Of a DNA stretch of 39,044 nucleotides, positions 33,579-39,044 are shown piece after piece. The stretch's first letter is position 1. Every line of letters begins with the position of its first letter. A program made the translations under genes and the position numbers. The notes under the pieces are model-generated. The model worked only from the letters and a program-made list of their open reading frames with translations. It did not search any database and had not been told where the DNA came from. This stretch comes from Planctomycetota bacterium (lineage in GTDB: Bacteria > Planctomycetota > J132), in assembly GCA_003694635.1 (NCBI GenBank), contig RFKQ01000107.1, positions 1-39,044 on the forward strand. Direction: 5' to 3'.

Positions 33579-33968
33579 ATGGCCAAAGCTCGCCAGAAAA
33601 AAAAGAAGAAAATCCGAAAAGACATTCCCAAAGGTATTGCCCACATCAAAGCTACCTTTAACAATACCATCATCACCATTACGGACAAAAATGGACAGGT
33701 GCTATGTTGGGATTCGGCAGGAACCATTGGCTACAAGGGGAGTAAAAAAAGCACCCCTTACGCTAGCCAACGGGCGGCGGAAAGCTGCGCCCAGAAGGCA
33801 CAAAAATTTGGTATGAAGGAAGTGGAGGTGCGAGTGAAAGGTCCCGGAGCTGGACGAGAAGCCGCCATCCGCGCCCTTCAAGCGGCCGGCTTGGAAATTA
33901 AGTCCATCGCTGATGTCACCCCGCTTCCCCACAACGGCTGCCGTCCTAGGAAGAGAAGACGGGTGTAA
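33579..33968 (+). CDS. rpsK: Ribosomal protein S11
   Basis: 129 residues from the ATG at 33579 ([20 protein letters not shown]), preferred over ATG 33564 because GAGGAG lies 8 bases upstream. [20 protein letters not shown] and the ending [13 protein letters not shown] are diagnostic. It is a platform protein near the Shine-Dalgarno helix. From here the coding strand is no longer G-rich. Confidence 0.97.
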   Translation: MAKARQKKKKKIRKDIPKGIAHIKATFNNTIITITDKNGQVLCWDSAGTIGYKGSKKSTPYASQRAAESCAQKAQKFGMKEVEVRVKGPGAGREAAIRALQAAGLEIKSIADVTPLPHNGCRPRKRRRV

Positions 33969-34149
33969 GTCGAGCAAATTCACCCCGCGTGGGAAGGTGG
34001 ATGAAAAAGATCACGAAAACCGTTGTTCTCTCAAAGGGAGCCCTCACAAAAGTGTAAAGCCTCTCTTCTCCCAAAAGCTGAGAAGGGATTATAGCAAGTT
34101 TCCAGAAAATGGAGTTTGTTTTGTTGTTTTGGAAGGAAAGGTGCCCTAT

Positions 34150-34773
34150 ATGGCTAGATATACAGATGCGGTGTGCCGTCTATGTCGTAGAGAAGGGATG
34201 AAGCTTTTTTTAAAAGGCGAGCGTTGCTTTACAAGAAAGTGCGCTTTTGAACGCCGTCCTTCTATCCCCGGTGTTCATCCTTGGAAAAGACAAAAAACCG
34301 AATACGGGCGGCGGCTGCGGGAAAAACAAAAAGTTAAACGCTACTACGGGATACTGGATAAGCAGTTTAAAAAGTATTTCCGACAGGCCGAACGGCTTAG
34401 AGGAGACACTGGCTTAAATTTGCTTCTGCTGCTGGAGCGCAGATTGGATAACGTGCTTCGCCGTCTGGGATTGGCCGTTTCGGTCGCTCAAGCCCGCCAA
34501 TTTATCCTTCACCGCCATATTCTTCTCAACAATAGACTAGCCACCAGGCCTTCTATTTTGGTAAAGAAAGGCGACACCATCTCTGTGGCCGAAAAAGAAA
34601 AAAGCCAAAATTTGATCAAACAAAATCTGAATGCCAATACAGATCTCGAACCGGCGACTTGGCTTTCCTTCTCCGAAGACACCCTAGAGGGAGTGGTGCT
34701 GGAGCTGCCTATTCGAGAGGAAATTCCCATCCAAATCGAAGAGCAACTGATTGTGGAGTTTGCTTCCAAATAA
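34150..34773 (+). CDS. rpsD: Ribosomal protein S4, zinc form
   Basis: 207 residues from the ATG at 34150 (MARYTDAVCRLCRREGMKLF), with AAAGG at 8 bases. The frame is open back to 33913, but that part does not look like S4. Four Cys (CRLC, then C and C around ERCFTRKC) match the zinc form. The S4 domain reads LERRLDNVLRRLGLAVSVAQ. S4 starts 30S assembly and in E. coli represses the alpha operon. The 181-base spacer before it holds a short CTTCTC/GAGAAG hairpin. Confidence 0.97.
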   Translation: MARYTDAVCRLCRREGMKLFLKGERCFTRKCAFERRPSIPGVHPWKRQKTEYGRRLREKQKVKRYYGILDKQFKKYFRQAERLRGDTGLNLLLLLERRLDNVLRRLGLAVSVAQARQFILHRHILLNNRLATRPSILVKKGDTISVAEKEKSQNLIKQNLNANTDLEPATWLSFSEDTLEGVVLELPIREEIPIQIEEQLIVEFASK

Positions 34774-34947
34774 CGCCATACCCTATCGATTGAGTTGGCT
34801 AGTCAATTTTACTCGCATGAAAAAGTGGCCTTCTTTCTCTAGAGCATGGAGTGTACACGTATCCATCAAAAGGGCAAGCAATGGTGCTCGTCTCTATTTT
34901 CTTCTGAGGGGAAGGCCCAAAACTGCGAATGGAGGAAATACTGAATT

Positions 34948-35979
34948 ATGAAAGTAAAATGGAGAAGCTTTGAGCTGCCCAGCCGCTTGGTTTTTGATAA
35001 AGAAACCCTTACCAATACCTACGGTAAGTTTAGCATTGAGCCGTTTGAGCGGGGATTTGGTATCACGGTAGGGAACGGATTGCGCCGGGTCCTTCTCTCC
35101 TCCATTGAAGGGGCAGCGATCACAAAGGTGAAAATCGAGGGAGTGCAACATGAGTTTAGCAGCATCGAAGGGGTGGTCGAAGACGTCACAGATATCATTT
35201 TGAATATCAAACAAATCCTTATCAAGGTCAAGACGGATGAGGAAATTGAATTTTCGCTAAAAGCCAACCAGCAGGGCGAGGTTACCGCAGCGGCGATTGT
35301 ACCAGATCACCGATTTGAAATCATCAATCCTGACCTCTACATCTGCACGCTGGCGAAGGATATCGAGCTCCGTATGACTCTTTGGGCCAAGCGAGGTCGA
35401 GGTTATGCCTCCGCGGAGGAAAATATGCGCTCCGGTGAGCAGGAAATTGGAATTATCCCCGTCGATTCCCTCTTTTCTCCCATCCGGCGCGTCAAATATT
35501 TTACAGAAAGCGCCCGGGTGGGAGAAATGACCAACTACGATCGCCTAGTCATGGAAATCTGGACCGATGGCACCTTGCACCCGGAAATGGCCATTGTGGA
35601 AGCTGCTAAAATCTTGCGTAAACACCTAAACCCTTTTATCCAATATTCTTACTTGGGCAAACCAATGCACGCTCAAATCCAGGAAGAGGCCAGCGAAGAA
35701 GATGCTGCAGAAGAACAAGAAAATATTTTTCCTCCTAGCTCTGAAGAGGAAAAAGACGCTGCCAGTGCCGAGGATCTATGGAAATCTCGCCCCATTGAAG
35801 AGCTCGGACTGAGCAAGCGACCACTAAACGCCCTAATCAAAAACGCTATCCTCACGGTAGGGGAATTGTTAGAACTAAAGGAAAGCGAACTTCGAAGTCT
35901 CCCACAAATCGGGGAATCTTCGGTGAAAAAAATTCTTCAAGTTCTGGAAAAAAACGGCCTAAGCCTGCAACCGGATTGA
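34948..35979 (+). CDS. rpoA: RNA polymerase alpha subunit
   Basis: 343 residues. The N-terminal dimerisation domain (GFGITVGNGLRRVLLSSIEG) and C-terminal domain (RPIEELGLSKRPLNALIKNA, then VGELLELKESELRSLPQIGE) are intact. The linker between them (about residues 245-280) is longer than usual and strongly acidic (EEASEEDAAEEQEN and SSEEEKDAAS). The CTD contacts UP elements and activators. GGAGG lies about 10 bases before the ATG. Confidence 0.98.
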   Translation: MKVKWRSFELPSRLVFDKETLTNTYGKFSIEPFERGFGITVGNGLRRVLLSSIEGAAITKVKIEGVQHEFSSIEGVVEDVTDIILNIKQILIKVKTDEEIEFSLKANQQGEVTAAAIVPDHRFEIINPDLYICTLAKDIELRMTLWAKRGRGYASAEENMRSGEQEIGIIPVDSLFSPIRRVKYFTESARVGEMTNYDRLVMEIWTDGTLHPEMAIVEAAKILRKHLNPFIQYSYLGKPMHAQIQEEASEEDAAEEQENIFPPSSEEEKDAASAEDLWKSRPIEELGLSKRPLNALIKNAILTVGELLELKESELRSLPQIGESSVKKILQVLEKNGLSLQPD

Positions 35980-36063
35980 GAGGCGTTTGTCCCCGCCCCC
36001 GTTTCTTAAGGTCATCCATCGTATTGCAAAGCCAACCCTCTCTCGTTTAGAAAGGTAGTTTTC

Positions 36064-36642
36064 ATGCGTCATAAAAAATTTGGTAGAAAACTAAACCGAA
36101 CAGGCGCTCATCGCAAAGCCTTGAAGCGAAATCTCGCCATCAACCTTATCGAGCACGAAAGCATACGTACCACTCCCCAAAAGGCCAAGTTTGTACGTCC
36201 TTTTGTGGAAAAACTCATCACACTGGCCAAAAAGCCTACCTTGCATAACCGCCGAAGAGTAGCCTCTATGTTGTACAACGCTTGGGTAAAGGACAAGGAG
36301 GGGAATAAAATCAAAGTCGTAAATAAGCTGTTTGAACATATTGCCCCGCGCTTTAAAAATAGGGCAGGGGGCTACACCCGGATTGTGCGCCTACCTAAAA
36401 ATCGTTTGGGAGATAACGCTCCTCAATGCCTGTTTCAGCTAGTAGAAGGGGAAGAAGTGGTGAAGCCAACCCCTAAGACGGTAGAAGCCGGAAAGAAGGA
36501 ATCTACCAAAGAGGAGAGCGGAAAAAAAGAGGCGACTTCCAAAAGTGATTTTGAAGTGGATGCGTCTTCCAAAAGCGAAGAGGAAAAAGAACAGCAAGAG
36601 GCAGAAGAAAAAGGGCAAGAAAAATCCTCTGACAATCAGTGA
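36064..36642 (+). CDS. rplQ: Ribosomal protein L17 with a charged C-terminal extension
   Basis: 192 residues; residues 1-125 are complete L17 (MRHKKFGRKLNRTGAHRKAL, AGGYTRIVRLPKNRLGDNAP). About 65 further residues are Lys/Glu/Ser low complexity, ending EKSSDNQ. L17 sits near the tunnel exit. GAAAGG precedes the ATG. It closes the alpha operon; no clear terminator follows. Confidence 0.97.
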   Translation: MRHKKFGRKLNRTGAHRKALKRNLAINLIEHESIRTTPQKAKFVRPFVEKLITLAKKPTLHNRRRVASMLYNAWVKDKEGNKIKVVNKLFEHIAPRFKNRAGGYTRIVRLPKNRLGDNAPQCLFQLVEGEEVVKPTPKTVEAGKKESTKEESGKKEATSKSDFEVDASSKSEEEKEQQEAEEKGQEKSSDNQ

Positions 36643-36761
36643 TTTGCTTTTTTCTTTTTTTGGGGGAAGTAGAAATCCACATTATTTACGTCTTCTTCCT
36701 AAAAAGGATCTATCGGTGGTGCAATTTTGGTCCTTTCTTTTAAGGAGAGAAAAGAAGAGTT

Positions 36762-37052
36762 ATGAATCTTCAAGAAAAAATCGATATTATCCAAGAGGCT
36801 CTGGATGAATATGACCTCGAAGATATTGCTCCTGAAGGGCACCTAGAGGACCTGCACAGACTGCTGCGGGGGGAAAAAATTCCGCGGGAACTTGTGGAGG
36901 AGATGTACAAGCGCGTGCGCATTTTAGAAGGCGCTGATGAGGAAGAATTGGAGGAAGAGGATTGGGAAGAGGAAGAGGATTGGGAAGAGGATTGGGAAGA
37001 AGAAGAGGAGGAAGAGGATTGGGAAGAGGATTGGGAAGAAGAAGACGATTAA
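36762..37052 (+). CDS. Small acidic protein with a Glu-Asp-Trp repeat tail
   Basis: 96 residues. Residues 1-60 look like an ordinary helical domain (MNLQEKIDIIQEALDEYDLE, then LLRGEKIPRELVEEMYKRVR). Residues 61-96 are almost wholly Glu and Asp with six evenly placed Trp, built from copies of EEDWEEE. AAGGAGAG lies before the ATG. The repeats are reflected in the DNA as gaagaggattggg units, so expansion by slippage is likely. Not recognised. A strongly acidic tail suggests binding to a basic partner such as a ribosomal protein or a chaperone-like role; this is inference. Confidence 0.65.
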   Translation: MNLQEKIDIIQEALDEYDLEDIAPEGHLEDLHRLLRGEKIPRELVEEMYKRVRILEGADEEELEEEDWEEEEDWEEDWEEEEEEEDWEEDWEEEDD

Positions 37053-37129
37053 ATAGAGCAGTGGTGGTTTGAAAAGCGAAAGTTCCTAGCTTTGCCGTAT
37101 CAATCTTAATAAAAGGGGATAGAGAGAAG

Positions 37130-38887
37130 ATGAAATCTTCCAGTCCATCTGGTTCAGAAAAAAAACCATCCAAGGGAAAAGACCGAGAGTCTTCGAAAAA
37201 AGAGGAGCAGCCTCGGGAACAAACTCAAGAAGAGAAGGACTTGAAAGACGAGAGTTCTTTGCGTCTTCTTGGAGCTCTTTCTGAAAAGGAAATTGACGCC
37301 TCCGAGCAAAAAGTCTCTGCCCTCGAGCAAAAAGAAAAAGGAGAGGGGAAATCCACTCCCTCGGCCACGGAAGCACAGCAGGAGCCCACCGCTCCACCGC
37401 AGGAAGAGGAGAGGGAATCCACTCTCTCAGCCACTTCTGTCGAAGCATCCACTTCCACTTCTTCAGAGAGGTTGTATTTCTCCCATCGTCTGATTTTTTT
37501 TGTGATTCTTCTTGCAGCTAGCTGCATTTTCATAGAACTTCATTTTCTCAACGCTCGGCATCGATGGCGCTGGGACTTAACCCGCTATCAGCGTTTTAGT
37601 CTTTCAGAGAAGACCATTAAAATTCTTCAGTCCTTAAAATCCCCTCTAAAATTTATTGTTCTTGTCCCTCAAACTTCGCCTCTAGGGCGCAATCTCAAAG
37701 ACCTTTTGGAAGAATTTTCCCTCCGTTCCTCCAAGATTTCTATTGAGTACGTGGATCTTTTGCGCAACCCCGCGGTATTCCGAGCCATGAAGGAGAAGTA
37801 CCGCGGCATCACTCCACGCACAGCCTTGGTGGTGGAGCTTGGGCATAAGAAGAAGTATTTTAGTGAAATAGACTTACGGCAAGGTTGGGGACAAAAGGCA
37901 CTATTTAAAGGGGAAGAGGCCATTGCTTCAGCGCTGATCTACCTCTCCCAAGAGAAGAAGCCTACGGTTTATTTTACCACAGGACACGGGGAGCGGGAGC
38001 TATCCCAAGCTCGCCCTACCTCCCTTTTGGAAGCTGTCTCGGCTTTGGAGCTAAACCACTTTGCGGTGAAAGAGCTTGCTTTGGAAGAAAAAGATATCCC
38101 TTCGGATTGCGATATCCTTGCCATTGTTGGTCCTCAGCGTCCGTTTTCCTCCAAAGTGGAGGATAAGATCTTACGCTATCTGCAAAAAGGAGGGCGCCTT
38201 TTCCTAACGGTGGAGCCTGGCACCAAAGTGGGGCTATCCCTTCTTCTAAGGCGCTACGGCATTCGCTTGCTGAAAGGAGTACTGGCCGAACCGGAGCTAT
38301 TTCGCTCTCTAAGCCTGGAGACGACAGAAAAAGATCACACCTATATTATTTGCAAAAATTTCTCTTCCCACCCCATCACCGCACCCTTAAAAGGCCTCGC
38401 TACCTCTCACATTTATACCAGGCCGCTGGAGCTAAGCGTCAAGGATGTGAAAAAAGTCACGGCCGATATCCTCCTCAAGACCTCTCCCAAAAGCTATCGC
38501 AAAATTTTGAAAGGGTACTTCTGGCAAAAAATAGGCTCGCCCCAAAGCTGGCCCATCGCCATTGCAGCGGTGCGCCAAGAAAAAAATAATCGCTCTTCCC
38601 GCTTGGTGGTTTTCGGAGATACAAGTTTCGTGAACAACGGCTACCGTACTCTAAATCGAAGGATTTGGGGCATCCACGCTGACCGGAACCTGGACCTCTT
38701 CCTCAACTCTCTTCACTGGCTAGCCGAGCGCTACGAACTGCTCGCCTTGGGCAAAAAACCCCTCGAGGATCGCCGCCTAGACCTGCAACCAAAAGATCTA
38801 CGCTTGATCTTTATGCTTACTTTTGTTTTCCCGCCTTTACTGGGAATTTTTCTAGGAATTTCCATCTGGAATATCCGACGAAGCTAG
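37130..38887 (+). CDS. GldG-like ABC transporter auxiliary membrane protein
   Basis: 585 residues. Residues 1-118 are a Lys/Glu/Ser low-complexity cytoplasmic tail. A membrane helix follows at about 120-140 and another at about 560-580. Between them is the extracytoplasmic GldG/DUF4350-type domain: RWDLTRYQRFSLSEKTIKIL, then the DLLRNPAVFRAMKEKYRGI block, GHGERELS and LRYLQKGGRLFLTVEPG. In known systems this protein partners an ABC-2 permease and ATPase (gliding in Bacteroidota, undefined in others). No such partners are in view. GAGAGAAG precedes the ATG. The last gene starts 10 bases after its stop. Confidence 0.75.
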   Translation: MKSSSPSGSEKKPSKGKDRESSKKEEQPREQTQEEKDLKDESSLRLLGALSEKEIDASEQKVSALEQKEKGEGKSTPSATEAQQEPTAPPQEEERESTLSATSVEASTSTSSERLYFSHRLIFFVILLAASCIFIELHFLNARHRWRWDLTRYQRFSLSEKTIKILQSLKSPLKFIVLVPQTSPLGRNLKDLLEEFSLRSSKISIEYVDLLRNPAVFRAMKEKYRGITPRTALVVELGHKKKYFSEIDLRQGWGQKALFKGEEAIASALIYLSQEKKPTVYFTTGHGERELSQARPTSLLEAVSALELNHFAVKELALEEKDIPSDCDILAIVGPQRPFSSKVEDKILRYLQKGGRLFLTVEPGTKVGLSLLLRRYGIRLLKGVLAEPELFRSLSLETTEKDHTYIICKNFSSHPITAPLKGLATSHIYTRPLELSVKDVKKVTADILLKTSPKSYRKILKGYFWQKIGSPQSWPIAIAAVRQEKNNRSSRLVVFGDTSFVNNGYRTLNRRIWGIHADRNLDLFLNSLHWLAERYELLALGKKPLEDRRLDLQPKDLRLIFMLTFVFPPLLGIFLGISIWNIRRS

Positions 38888-38896
38888 GAAACGCAC

Positions 38897-39044
38897 GGTG
38901 TGGAAAAATCAAAACGTTCTCATTACTGGAGGCTCACAAGGAATTGGCCTAGCAGTGGCCCAACTCCTAGCCAAACGGCAAGCTCGCCTGTTCCTGGTCG
39001 CCCGCCGCAAAGAGCTCCTAGAACAGGCCATCCACTCCCTCCCC
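38897..39044 (+). CDS. Short-chain dehydrogenase/reductase, N-terminal part (cut by window end)
   Basis: The frame opens at GTG (38897) with AGGA 8 bases upstream and runs off the right edge. The 49 residues seen read WKNQNVLITGGSQGIGLAVA, the Rossmann TGGSQGIG nucleotide motif, then ARLFLVARRKELLEQ, typical of the SDR family. The catalytic Ser-Tyr-Lys part is outside the window. It is 10 bases after the GldG-like gene and probably co-transcribed. Substrate cannot be told. Confidence 0.85.

Noticed and set aside
33913-34149. N-terminal extension of S4 back to 33913
   Set aside because: It overlaps rpsK, has no S4 similarity, and a well-placed ribosome-binding site supports ATG 34150.
34817-34951. 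44-codon ATG frame ending in ATGA overlap with rpoA
   Set aside because: No Shine-Dalgarno and no recognisable sequence; the overlap alone is not enough.

Overview
The window reads as a chromosomal segment of an uncultured diderm (Gram-negative-type) bacterium. It carries the outer-membrane lipid transport genes mlaE, mlaF and mlaD and the lipopolysaccharide-export ATPase lptB. The remaining proteins (a DUF6677-like membrane protein, excisionase-fold HTH repeats joined to a zinc ribbon, a CsgG-like lipoprotein, a mitochondrial-type citrate synthase, a GldG-like auxiliary protein) remind me most of the Planctomycetota/PVC neighbourhood. That placement is an impression from family content, not a phylogeny.

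Region 1-9 kb is an accessory block, mostly on the minus strand: a cut-off transglutaminase-like protein, a PilX-like pilus protein on the plus strand, tRNA-Lys(CTT), a CsgG-like lipoprotein, a DCC-family redox protein, a PilZ protein, a membrane protein with a PH-like domain, an HTH protein, an unknown protein and LemA. Two good sigma70-type promoters diverge near 9.0-9.1 kb.

Region 9.2-16.5 kb is a tight plus-strand envelope cluster: a zinc-ribbon/HTH-repeat protein, mlaE, mlaF, mlaD, an lptB frameshifted at a run of nine T, a DUF6677-like membrane protein, and citrate synthase ending in a strong terminator.

Region 16.5-36.6 kb is the S10-spc-alpha ribosomal protein cluster behind a near-consensus promoter. 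Order: rpsJ, a HEAT-repeat gene, rplC, rplD, rplW, rplB, rpsS, rplV, rpsC, rplP, rpmC, rpsQ, rplN, rplX, a secreted WG-repeat gene, rplE, rpsN, a roughly 0.5-kb gap, rpsH, rplF, rplR, rpsE, rplO, secY, adk, infA, rpmJ, rpsM, rpsK, rpsD, rpoA, rplQ. There is no rpmD (L30) and no map. Several ribosomal proteins carry long charged low-complexity extensions. The gap between rpsN and rpsH has its own promoter and a run of hairpins with G-T wobbles. I could not match it to a known RNA, and it is the best candidate here for something undescribed.

Region 36.7-39.0 kb holds a small acidic Trp-repeat protein, a GldG-like membrane protein and the start of a short-chain dehydrogenase.

The plus strand is strongly G-rich from the start to about 31 kb whichever way genes point, then becomes C-rich from about 33.6 kb to the end. 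This switch falls inside the otherwise normally ordered ribosomal cluster.
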